A DNA stretch of 64,000 bases, taken from contig JAVVDW010000005.1 of NCBI GenBank assembly GCA_032251335.1, positions 62,001 to 126,000 on the forward strand. Direction: 5' to 3'. Origin of the DNA: UM-FILTER-40-17 sp032251335. Its GTDB lineage: Bacteria; Bacteroidota; Bacteroidia; Flavobacteriales; Flavobacteriaceae. Shown here one piece after another: positions 26,573-34,527 of the stretch (its first letter is position 1; the number at the start of each line of letters is the position of its first letter). The position numbers were made by a program, and so were the translations under genes. Under the pieces are notes generated by a model that saw only the letters and a list, made by a program, of their open reading frames with translations, was not told where the DNA came from and did not search any database.

Positions 26573-29422
26573 ATGCCTGATGCACACGATTCCATAATGG
26601 TATTTGGAGCGCGCGAACACAACCTGAAAAATATAGATGTAGCGATACCCAGAGAAAAACTGGTCGTCATTACCGGCCTATCGGGGAGCGGAAAATCTTC
26701 ATTAGCTTTTGACACGCTGTATGCCGAAGGTCAACGAAGGTATATCGAAACATTTTCTGCCTATGCGCGGCAGTTTTTAGGAAACCTGGAAAGACCCGAT
26801 GTAGATTCGGTAGAAGGTCTATCACCCGTGATTGCCATCGAGCAAAAAACAACGAACAAAAACCCGCGATCTACCGTAGGTACCATCACGGAAATATATG
26901 ATTTTCTAAGGCTTCTTTTTGCCCGTGCTGCCACTGCCTACAGCTATGAAACGGGCGAAAAAATGATTAGCTATTCTGACGATCAAATACAAAATCTGAT
27001 TATTGAAAGTTATTTTCAAAAGAAAATATTGCTCCTTTCGCCTGTGATTCGTTCCCGAAAAGGACACTATCGCGAATTGTTTGAACAAATTGCCAAGCAA
27101 GGCTTTGTCAAGGTTCGGATAGACGGTGAAATAACAGACATCTATCGCGGTATGAAAGTAGATAGATACAAAACACACGATATTGAAATTGTGATAGACA
27201 GGCTTGTGGTGGGAGATTCGGAAACCGATCTCAAACGTCTGCAGGAGTCTATTAAAACCGCCATGCACTACGGCGAAAACATCCTTCAACTCATGGATGG
27301 CGAAACAGGCGAATTGCGCTATTTTAGCCGAAACCTCATGTGTCCGAGCAGCGGAATCTCGTATCCGGAACCCGAACCTAACACCTTTTCCTTCAACTCG
27401 CCAAAAGGTGCTTGCCCCAATTGCAACGGCTTGGGCGAAACACACGAAGTCAATCTCTCTAAAATCATTCCGGATCCAAAAAAATCTATCAAAAACGGTG
27501 GATTTGCACCACTTGGCGATTATAAATCTACTTGGGTTTTTAAACAACTCGAACTCATAGCCGAAAAGTACCAGTTCAAAATCACCACTGCCATTGAAGA
27601 CATTCCTGAAGAAGCTATGAAAGTCATACTCTACGGCGCCAACGAACGGTTTTCTGTGACCTCCAAAACCTTAGGCATCACCAGAAACTATAAAATCGAC
27701 TTTGAAGGCATTGTTCATTTTATAAAAAACCAATCTGAAAACAGCCAATCTGCTTCCATCACAAGATGGGCTTCAGAATATATGGATACAGTAAACTGTC
27801 CGATGTGTGAGGGTTCCAGACTCAAAAAAGAAGCTCGTTATTTTAAAATAGGCGATTGCAATATTGCCGACCTCAGTTGCATGGACATTGACCAACTTCA
27901 AAGTTGGTTTGAACAAGCATCCACATATTTTTCTAAAAACCAATGGAAAATTGCAGAAGAAATCGTAAAAGAACTTAGAAATAGAATTTCTTTTCTGACA
28001 GACGTTGGCCTTGGCTACCTATCGCTCCATCGCAGTAGCAAAACCCTCTCCGGCGGTGAGGCACAACGTATCCGGCTGGCTACACAAATCGGTTCGCAAC
28101 TTGTGGGTGTCCTCTATATTTTAGATGAACCCAGCATCGGGCTCCATCAAAGGGACAACCAAAAACTCATAGAAGCGCTTACCAAACTAAGAGACAACGG
28201 AAATTCCGTGATTGTAGTGGAACACGACAAAGACATGATGATGCATGCCGATCATATCATTGATATGGGACCGGGCGCCGGAAAACTTGGCGGAAACATT
28301 ATCAGTCAAGGTAGCCCGGATGAAGTGATTTTACACAACACAACAACAGCCCAATATTTAAATGGAAGCATCCATATTGAAATTCCGCAAAAAAGAAGAA
28401 GCGGAAACGGAAAAAAAATATTATTAAAAGGTGCCTCCGGAAACAACCTAAAAGATATAACCATTGCATTTCCACTTGGCATGATGATAGGCGTAACCGG
28501 CGTTTCGGGCAGTGGAAAATCTACCCTTATCAACGAAACCCTGTATCCTATTTTAAATGCGCATATCTACAATGCCGTCAAAAAACCCTTGGCTTATAAA
28601 TCCATCAAGGGACTCGAACATATAGATAAAATCATAGACATCAACCAGCAACCCATTGGACGTACCCCGCGTTCAAACCCGGCTACTTATACAGGTGTGT
28701 TTTCCGAAATCCGAAATCTTTTTGCTAAAACACCCGAAGCGGCCATACGCGGTTACAAGCCGGGTAGGTTTAGTTTTAATGTGGCCGGCGGTCGATGCGA
28801 AACTTGCCAAGGAGCCGGTTTGCGAACCATCGAAATGAATTTTTTACCCGATGTGTATGTACATTGTGAAACCTGTCAAGGCATGCGTTTTAACAGGGAA
28901 ACACTCGAGGTGCGATACAAGGGAAAATCTATCTCCGATATTTTAAACATGACCATAGATGAAGCGGTGGTCTTTTTTGAAAACATCCCAAAGATTTACC
29001 AAAAACTAATCACCATTAAAAATGTGGGCTTAGGCTATATCACCCTCGGACAACAAAGTACGACCCTGTCCGGTGGTGAAGCCCAGCGCATCAAGCTGGC
29101 TACAGAGCTTTCAAAAAAAGATACGGGAAATACGTTTTACATCTTAGACGAGCCCACCACAGGATTGCATTTTGAAGATATCCGTGTGCTTTTAGAAGTC
29201 CTGCATGCGTTAGTTGAAAAAGGAAATACCGTCTTAATTATAGAACACAACCTAGACGTCATTAAAACTGTAGATTACATCATCGATATAGGACCGGAAG
29301 GCGGAACAAAAGGAGGCGAAGTGGTTGCCAAAGGCAGTCCGGAAAGTGTTATCAAAAATAAAAAAAGCCACACAGCCCGGTTTCTTGCAAAAGAATTGGC
29401 ATTTAAAGAATTAACTACTTAA
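26573..29422 (+). CDS. uvrA: UvrA, excinuclease ABC subunit A (paralogue 2)
   Basis: A 949-residue UvrA. It has both ATPase halves: Walker A GLSGSGKSS (near residue 37) and GVSGSGKST, two LSGGEAQR signatures, Walker B ILDEP twice. Zinc sites CPNC/CPMC and CETC...CETC are intact. Its first half keeps DVDSVEGLSPVIAIEQK, the sequence usual in canonical UvrA, so of the two paralogues this one is the better candidate for the main excinuclease subunit. It lies 10 kb downstream of the other copy with recG, clpC and gyrA between them. A promoter box and the upstream terminator make it an independent unit, perhaps with the LOG gene behind it. Confidence 0.94.
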   Translation: MPDAHDSIMVFGAREHNLKNIDVAIPREKLVVITGLSGSGKSSLAFDTLYAEGQRRYIETFSAYARQFLGNLERPDVDSVEGLSPVIAIEQKTTNKNPRSTVGTITEIYDFLRLLFARAATAYSYETGEKMISYSDDQIQNLIIESYFQKKILLLSPVIRSRKGHYRELFEQIAKQGFVKVRIDGEITDIYRGMKVDRYKTHDIEIVIDRLVVGDSETDLKRLQESIKTAMHYGENILQLMDGETGELRYFSRNLMCPSSGISYPEPEPNTFSFNSPKGACPNCNGLGETHEVNLSKIIPDPKKSIKNGGFAPLGDYKSTWVFKQLELIAEKYQFKITTAIEDIPEEAMKVILYGANERFSVTSKTLGITRNYKIDFEGIVHFIKNQSENSQSASITRWASEYMDTVNCPMCEGSRLKKEARYFKIGDCNIADLSCMDIDQLQSWFEQASTYFSKNQWKIAEEIVKELRNRISFLTDVGLGYLSLHRSSKTLSGGEAQRIRLATQIGSQLVGVLYILDEPSIGLHQRDNQKLIEALTKLRDNGNSVIVVEHDKDMMMHADHIIDMGPGAGKLGGNIISQGSPDEVILHNTTTAQYLNGSIHIEIPQKRRSGNGKKILLKGASGNNLKDITIAFPLGMMIGVTGVSGSGKSTLINETLYPILNAHIYNAVKKPLAYKSIKGLEHIDKIIDINQQPIGRTPRSNPATYTGVFSEIRNLFAKTPEAAIRGYKPGRFSFNVAGGRCETCQGAGLRTIEMNFLPDVYVHCETCQGMRFNRETLEVRYKGKSISDILNMTIDEAVVFFENIPKIYQKLITIKNVGLGYITLGQQSTTLSGGEAQRIKLATELSKKDTGNTFYILDEPTTGLHFEDIRVLLEVLHALVEKGNTVLIIEHNLDVIKTVDYIIDIGPEGGTKGGEVVAKGSPESVIKNKKSHTARFLAKELAFKELTT

Positions 29423-29470
29423 AATAATACCGACATTCGTTTGTAAATTATAAAAAAAACATCATATAAT

Positions 29471-30157
29471 ATGCGAAAAGATCATACACGCACCTGGAAT
29501 GAAATCAAAACGAATGACTCTTGGGCACTTTTCAAAATCATGGGTGAGTTTGTAAACGGATTCGAAAAAATGAGCCAAATTGGCCCCTGTATCACCATTT
29601 TTGGTTCTGCGCGAACCCAACCGGGAGCACCTTACTACGAACTGACCGTTCGTGTGGCTCGTAAAATAGTAGAATCGGGCTATGGCATCATTACAGGAGG
29701 TGGCCCGGGCATCATGGAAGCCGGAAACAAAGGTGCACATTTGGGCGGTGGCACATCGGTTGGTCTCAATATTGATTTGCCATTCGAACAGCACGACAAT
29801 CCTTATATCGACCACGATAAAAACCTGGATTTTGATTACTTTTTTGTACGAAAAGTCATGTTTGTCAAGTACTCTCAAGGATTTGTGGTGATGCCGGGCG
29901 GATTTGGCACTTTGGATGAATTGTTTGAAGCCGTCACACTGATTCAGACCCGGAAAATTGAAAAATTTCCCATCATTTTGGTCGGAAAGGAATTTTGGGA
30001 AGGGCTGATTGATTGGATTAAAAAAACCTTAGAAGATACTTTTAAAACCATCAGTCCGGGCGATTTGGATTTAATCCACATCGTTGATCACGAAGACGAG
30101 GTTATCGAAATTATAGACAAATTCTATAACCAGTTTAACCTAAGTCCCAATTTTTAA
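29471..30157 (+). CDS. LOG-family protein (TIGR00730-type, nucleoside 5'-monophosphate phosphoribohydrolase-like)
   Basis: A 228-residue cytosolic Rossmann-fold protein. It has both family signatures: GGGPGIMEA (about 76-84) and PGGFGTLDE (about 140-148). LOG proteins cleave the ribose-phosphate bond of (cytokinin) nucleoside monophosphates such as AMP; older annotations call them lysine decarboxylases. It follows the second uvrA by 48 bases and its stop lies 3 bases from the convergent gluconate permease stop. Confidence 0.88.
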   Translation: MRKDHTRTWNEIKTNDSWALFKIMGEFVNGFEKMSQIGPCITIFGSARTQPGAPYYELTVRVARKIVESGYGIITGGGPGIMEAGNKGAHLGGGTSVGLNIDLPFEQHDNPYIDHDKNLDFDYFFVRKVMFVKYSQGFVVMPGGFGTLDELFEAVTLIQTRKIEKFPIILVGKEFWEGLIDWIKKTLEDTFKTISPGDLDLIHIVDHEDEVIEIIDKFYNQFNLSPNF

Positions 30158-30160
30158 GCA

Positions 30161-31489
30161 TCAGAAAAACGGATACAACAGGCTCACCACTGCAAAACCC
30201 ACCAATCCGAGCCATACCGTCATCATAGTCCACGAACGAAAAGTCTGCTTTTCGTTGAGACCCAAATATTGACTGACCAACCAAAACCCGCTATCGTTTA
30301 CGTGCGAAAGCATAGAAGCACCGGAAGCCACCGCAATGACGATGCAAGCCAATTGTCCAGCCGAAAGTGTTAAGTTTTCTAACAAAGCGGCTACCAAACC
30401 GGCCGCTGTGATCATCGCTACCGTAGCCGAACCCTGAATTACCCGCACCAACAAAGCGGCCAAAAAAGCAAAAACAAGTATTGGAAACCCCAGTTCTTGA
30501 AGCGATGTAGCCAACACTTTTCCGGCGCCGGTATCTGTCAAAACTTGCTTAAAAACCCCACCGGCGCCCGTGAGCAAGATAATGGTTCCGGCCGGTGCCA
30601 ACGATTTGGTCGTGATCTCGTGCAATTGTTTTTTGGTAAAACCTTTTCGAATACCCAAAAAATACCAAGCCAATACATTGGCCAGTATCAGAGCCGAAAA
30701 CGGATGTCCGAGCAAAGCCACCATATTTTTGAGGGTTGGATTTACTATCGGAATCCAATCGTTTTGTACCACAGTGTTTAAGACAATCAAAACAATCGGC
30801 AGAGAAACCATCAAAAATACAGACCCTACAGGCGGTATAGATCCTAATGTAGCAGCACTTGTTTCAACCTCCGGTGCCATCACGTGTATTTTCTTTGAAA
30901 TATGCCTCCCAAACCACAAGCCACTGACCAAAGCCGTTGGAATGGCTGTGATGATGCCAATCAAAATTACCCAACCGATGTCTGCTCCTATCATGTCTGC
31001 AACCACGACAGGCCCGGGTGTGGGTGGTATAAAAGCATGGGCAATGGCCAAACCGGACAACAACGGAATGGCATAAAGCAAGAGGGATTTTTTGGTTTTT
31101 CGCTGAAGCGCATACACCAAAGGCACCAAGATGATAAAAGCCACATCAAAAAAAACGGGAATGGCTATAATGAGCCCGGAAAGCATTAGCGCCAAAGGCG
31201 ATTTTTTCTCGCCCAACTTTTTCAAAAGAAAATCGGAAATCGCTCTTGTACCTCCTGAATGTTCCAAAATGGCGCCAAACATGGCACCCAACCCAACAAC
31301 AGTAGCCACAAAACCCAAAGTGCTGGCCATGCCTTGTTGTACCGTTTGAATCAGTGCTTTGGCATCCAAACCGGCTAAAACGCCCACAAACATGGCACTC
31401 ATCAACAAAGCCAAAAAAGCCTGAATACGAAGTTTTAATATCAGAAACAACAATAGGGCAATGCCTAATAAAAATGCGAAAAGCAACAT
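30161..31489 (-). CDS. gntP: GntP-family gluconate permease
   Basis: A 442-residue inner-membrane symporter with 12-14 hydrophobic helices. The sequence FIPPTPGPVVVADMIGAD and the final HVNDSGFWLVSQYLGL stretch are hallmarks of the GntP family, which imports gluconate or related sugar acids with protons. The gene starts 3 bases after the fused kinase/dehydrogenase stop, so both are cotranscribed: uptake, phosphorylation and oxidation of gluconate from one operon. Confidence 0.92.
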   Translation of the reverse strand: MLLFAFLLGIALLLFLILKLRIQAFLALLMSAMFVGVLAGLDAKALIQTVQQGMASTLGFVATVVGLGAMFGAILEHSGGTRAISDFLLKKLGEKKSPLALMLSGLIIAIPVFFDVAFIILVPLVYALQRKTKKSLLLYAIPLLSGLAIAHAFIPPTPGPVVVADMIGADIGWVILIGIITAIPTALVSGLWFGRHISKKIHVMAPEVETSAATLGSIPPVGSVFLMVSLPIVLIVLNTVVQNDWIPIVNPTLKNMVALLGHPFSALILANVLAWYFLGIRKGFTKKQLHEITTKSLAPAGTIILLTGAGGVFKQVLTDTGAGKVLATSLQELGFPILVFAFLAALLVRVIQGSATVAMITAAGLVAALLENLTLSAGQLACIVIAVASGASMLSHVNDSGFWLVSQYLGLNEKQTFRSWTMMTVWLGLVGFAVVSLLYPFF

Positions 31490-31492
31490 GGT

Positions 31493-33403
31493 TTAGGTTT
31501 TGGTTTGAGGTGTCCATAGTGTGTGGTGGCTTTCTGCGCCATGGTCAGATTTTCGCCTATATCCGTGTGCGCCAAAAAAATCGCGCTGCGCCTGTATAAG
31601 GTTTGCAGGAGATTCCGCTTGCGTAAAGGCGTTGATAAAATCCAAGGCCGCGGAAAAGCAAGGAATCGGCCAACCGCCAGCCATATTCTGCAAAACAAAG
31701 TTTTTTAAATGTTCTTTATTTGTTTTGAGATATGCCACTACAAACGGATGAAGTAAAATGGGCGTTCCATCTGCCATCTCTGCCAATTGTTCCATCATAC
31801 GAGATCGGATGATGCAGCCATTCGTCCAAATTCGGGCGAGTTCTCTAAAATCCAATTCCCAATGGTATGCTGTTGCGGCTTTATGCATCAAGCTAAAACC
31901 CTGATGATGTACAATCCATCGAGCCGATTGGTAGGCTCGAAAAATTGAGTCATAATCAATCGAAAAACCATTTTGTGTTGTAAAATCGTAGTTTTTGGCT
32001 GCCTGTACACGTATATCTTTATTAGCCGACACATAGCGCGCGTTGAGCGCAGCTGTCAATACCGTGGCGGGTTCGCCCAATTGGCTGGCCGCTACAGTTG
32101 TCCAATTGCCCGTACCTTTGTTTGCCGCCTGGTCCAAAATATCATCCAAGGTAAGCACGTCACCAGTTCGGTGTTTGAGTATTCGGGTCGTAATTTCCAA
32201 CAGATAACTTTCAGCTTCTGTCTGTAAAGCTTGCTCAAAAACTTGTGCGATTGCCTCGGGCGACATCTTAGAAGCAAAACGCATCCATTGGTAAAGTTCG
32301 GCTAAGAGTTGCATTTCGGCATACTCCATGCCGTTGTGCACCATTTTCACAAAATGTCCGCTCCCACCCTTTCCTATATAAGCCGTGCAAGGTAAGTCTT
32401 GTCTATCTCTCGCTGCAATGGCACGGAGATAGGGTTTTACAATTTGATATCCGACCGCATCGCCACCCGGCATGATAGCGGGGCCTTGCAGCGCGCCTTC
32501 TTCACCGCCTGAGACGCCCACTCCCAAAAACCGAATACCAGCTTTTGCCGTTTTATCCATTCTCAATAGTGTATCCGCATAGTGCGAATTGCCACCGTCC
32601 ATCACCACATCACCGGCATCTAAAAAGGGAATCAAATCATCCAATACCGCATCTACTGCATTGCCGGCATTGATCATCATAAATATCTTTCGCGGTCTTT
32701 GCATTGACAAAACAAAAGCCTCCAAATTGTCAAAAGCTTGCGCATCTGCCAATTCGTTAAAGGCTTGCGTCGCTTTTTCTGCCACGTTCTCTTCTTTGCC
32801 GGGCACATGTCTGTTAAACAAAGACAAACGAACACCCTTTCCGGCTAAATTCCTGGCAAGGCTACTGCCCATCACCCCGAGACCAATCAGACCAAAAGAG
32901 GTTTGCTTGTAGTAGTTTACAATAGCATTTACCATGGCTTCCAGCGATTGTTGCACATCCAAATGCAGGCCGTATTCAGGTTTTTCGAGGTTATCAAACT
33001 GCGATTGCAACAAACTTTGGGGCATAAAATGTCCGCTGCGTGCTTGCATCCTGTCACGCAACAAATCGAAATCGCCATGTAGCATGACCCAATCCGTTCT
33101 GTGACCTAGCCCATGTGATAAAATTTCTCTGTAACTTTCCTTGAGTGCCGAACATGCCAAAATGCAACCTTCCTTTTGCAAGGCTGCTTTGGCCAAAGCG
33201 TTGAGCGACTCCAACCAACCCTGTCTGTCTTGATCATCCAGCGGTTGACCCGAAGCCATTTTGTCTTTGTTGGCCTGCGGGTGATAGTCGTCACCGTCAT
33301 AAAAAGGGATGTCGAGCGCTTTGGATAACAGCTGTCCGACCGTTGACTTCCCGGAGGCAGATACGCCCATCAACACAACAATTTTCGTTGGATTTTTTTG
33401 CAT
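31493..33403 (-). CDS. gntK-gnd: Fused gluconokinase / 6-phosphogluconate dehydrogenase
   Basis: A 636-residue bifunctional enzyme. Residues 1-165 are a GntK-type gluconokinase with P-loop GVSASGKST (13-21) and DGDDYHP (37-42 region). Residues 168-636 are a full-length 6-phosphogluconate dehydrogenase: Rossmann motif GLGVMG (174-179), GGEEGALQGPAIMPGG, and KMVHNGMEY with the catalytic Lys and nearby Asn/Glu. The join is almost without linker. The product would turn gluconate into 6-phosphogluconate, then ribulose 5-phosphate, CO2 and NADPH (or NADH). It is the first gene of the operon with the permease. No GntR- or LacI-type regulator is adjacent; a repeat-rich region lies upstream. Confidence 0.93.
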   Translation of the reverse strand: MQKNPTKIVVLMGVSASGKSTVGQLLSKALDIPFYDGDDYHPQANKDKMASGQPLDDQDRQGWLESLNALAKAALQKEGCILACSALKESYREILSHGLGHRTDWVMLHGDFDLLRDRMQARSGHFMPQSLLQSQFDNLEKPEYGLHLDVQQSLEAMVNAIVNYYKQTSFGLIGLGVMGSSLARNLAGKGVRLSLFNRHVPGKEENVAEKATQAFNELADAQAFDNLEAFVLSMQRPRKIFMMINAGNAVDAVLDDLIPFLDAGDVVMDGGNSHYADTLLRMDKTAKAGIRFLGVGVSGGEEGALQGPAIMPGGDAVGYQIVKPYLRAIAARDRQDLPCTAYIGKGGSGHFVKMVHNGMEYAEMQLLAELYQWMRFASKMSPEAIAQVFEQALQTEAESYLLEITTRILKHRTGDVLTLDDILDQAANKGTGNWTTVAASQLGEPATVLTAALNARYVSANKDIRVQAAKNYDFTTQNGFSIDYDSIFRAYQSARWIVHHQGFSLMHKAATAYHWELDFRELARIWTNGCIIRSRMMEQLAEMADGTPILLHPFVVAYLKTNKEHLKNFVLQNMAGGWPIPCFSAALDFINAFTQAESPANLIQAQRDFFGAHGYRRKSDHGAESHHTLWTPQTKT

Positions 33404-33470
33404 ACGTAAAAATAGAAAAATGTTTTTGTTTACCTATTTTTTGACAAAATCTGTCACACATTTGTATTTA

Positions 33471-33565
33471 TTTGGGCGTTTCCCCGCTTTTGGCGGGGTC
33501 GGGCTTTCCGTTCCAATCTTTTTTTGACAAAAAAGGATTTGCACTGCAATCCCTAACGCAAATAC
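33471..33565 (+). repeat. GGGCGTTTCCCC-type intergenic repeat with hairpins
   Basis: The stretch begins TTTGGGCGTTTCCCC and contains a perfect stem CCCCGC (33482-33487)/GCGGGG (33493-33498), then GGTCGGGCTTTCCG and an imperfect inverted repeat around GAC (about 33514-33537), ending ACTGCAATCCCTAACGC. From memory, very similar sequences are scattered between genes in many flavobacterial genomes. Whether it acts as RNA, terminator or REP-like DNA is not known to me. Confidence 0.55.
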
Positions 33566-33791
33566 CTAACTTCTTTGAAACAGCTTCTTTTTAAAATTTA
33601 ACATTATTTAAAGCATTGACAAACAATAATATATAATTTTTAACATGATTAATTTTTGTTTATTCAACTATTTATTTCGTTTAAACTAATATTATAGTTA
33701 TATTTGACTTTATAATTAAAAAAAGCCAATCCACCGATGCCGTTTTAGTTTGGGAGAAGGTATTTGCTTATTTTTTGAGGTATTAAGTATA

Positions 33792-33824
33792 AAACCTCAC
33801 AGGTTTTAAAAACCTGTGAGGTTT
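33792..33824. repeat. 33-base perfect palindrome
   Basis: AAACCTCACAGGTTTT and its exact reverse complement are separated by a single A. The same palindrome is, from memory, a frequent intergenic repeat in Bacteroidota. It could form a strong hairpin in RNA on either strand and act as a terminator, though the T run after it is short. Confidence 0.7.
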
Positions 33825-33978
33825 AAAGAAAAAATATAGCTTTTAGGTTTACTTGATAAAGCGAACCCTTTTGCAAAATAAAATATTGAAAAACAAGAAT
33901 ATAATTATCGTAGAGATTTCCTTACTTGAGCTAAGCGCAGTCGAAGCGTGATCAATTAAAATCAATAAATATAAACAG

Positions 33979-34068
33979 ATGAAACGCCCATGTAAAATTA
34001 TTGACACACAGGAGTATGATTATCCTAGGGCGTTCCGTGTGACAGATAAAAACAAATAAAATAAACAC
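33979..34068 (+). repeat. 90-base start-codon hairpin element, copy B
   Basis: Runs from ATG 33979 to the ATG of copy C at 34069, exactly 90 bases. Bases 33976-33989 pair with 34028-34041 in the same 14-position stem as the other copies, with the same two mismatch positions (A82/C35 and G78/G39 by last digits). The inner AGGA/TCCT hairpin is present. This copy alone keeps an open frame of 26 codons from its ATG to TAA at 34057-34059 (product begins MKRPCK). The left flank is ATAAACAG, identical to the tail of copy C. Confidence 0.85.
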
Positions 34069-34158
34069 ATGAAACACCCATGTAAAAAAAATTGCACACA
34101 GGGGCATGATTATTTAGGGTGTTCCATCTGACCGATGAAAAACAATAAAAATAAACAG
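34069..34158 (+). repeat. 90-base start-codon hairpin element, copy C
   Basis: Exactly 90 bases from its ATG to the ATG of the BlaI-like gene at 34159. Bases 34066-34079 pair with 34117-34130. Relative to copy B the stem pair G33986-C34031 is A34076-T34120 here, a change on both sides that keeps pairing, so the arms read AACACCC/GGGTGTT instead of AACGCCC/GGGCGTT. The frame from its ATG closes after 20 codons because of a one-base deletion, which argues against coding. Confidence 0.85.
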
Positions 34159-34527
34159 ATGAAAACCCTCACCAAAGCCGAAGAAGAAATCATGCACTAT
34201 TTGTGGGAATTGGGAAAAACCAATGTTGCCGGTATCTTAGAAAAGATGCCCGAACCCAAGCCTGCTTACAATACCGTTTCTACCATCATCAGAATATTAG
34301 AAACCAAAAATTTTGTATCTCATGAAGCTGCGGGCAAAGGTTACCTATACTTCCCTTTAGTTCAGAAAGCCGAGTATTCTCAATTTACACTTACCAACAT
34401 GGCCAACGATTATTTTGGCGGCTCTTTCAAGAGCATGGTTTCCTTCTTTGTCAACAAAAAGGAACTCAGTCTGCACGACTTGGAAAATATTCTGAAAGAA
34501 ATTGAAAATAAAAAAGATAAGTTATGA
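34159..34527 (+). CDS. BlaI/MecI-family transcriptional repressor
   Basis: A 122-residue winged-helix repressor starting MKTLTKAEEEIMHYLW, the usual beginning of Bacteroidota BlaI/MecI proteins. An in-frame ATG at 34135 would add eight residues but lies inside repeat copy C, so 34159 is preferred. The recognition region is KPAYNTVSTIIRILE (about 32-46), and the C-terminal helices form the dimer. Such repressors are inactivated by a BlaR1/MecR1-type membrane peptidase, which is the next gene, overlapping by four bases (ATGA). Confidence 0.9.
   Translation: MKTLTKAEEEIMHYLWELGKTNVAGILEKMPEPKPAYNTVSTIIRILETKNFVSHEAAGKGYLYFPLVQKAEYSQFTLTNMANDYFGGSFKSMVSFFVNKKELSLHDLENILKEIENKKDKL

Larger units (their letters stand above)
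33404..34158. other. Gene-free repeat island (755 bases)
   Basis: No convincing reading frame lies between the gluconate operon and the BlaI-like gene. The stretch holds, from left to right, a GGGCG-type repeat with hairpins (33471-33565), an AT-rich stretch (33566-33780) with nothing I can name, a 33-base perfect palindrome (33792-33824), a short GCGCAGTCGAAGCG-type motif (about 33931-33947), and two tandem 90-base hairpin units (33979-34158). All look like dispersed chromosomal repeats; none encodes a transposase. Confidence 0.7.

Noticed and set aside
34135..34158. Start of the BlaI-like gene at 34135
   Set aside because: Those eight codons belong to the tail of repeat copy C; the family begins at MKTLTKAEEE.
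33404..34158. Insertion sequence or phage remnant in the repeat island
   Set aside because: No transposase or integrase fragment, no long terminal inverted repeats around a coding core.
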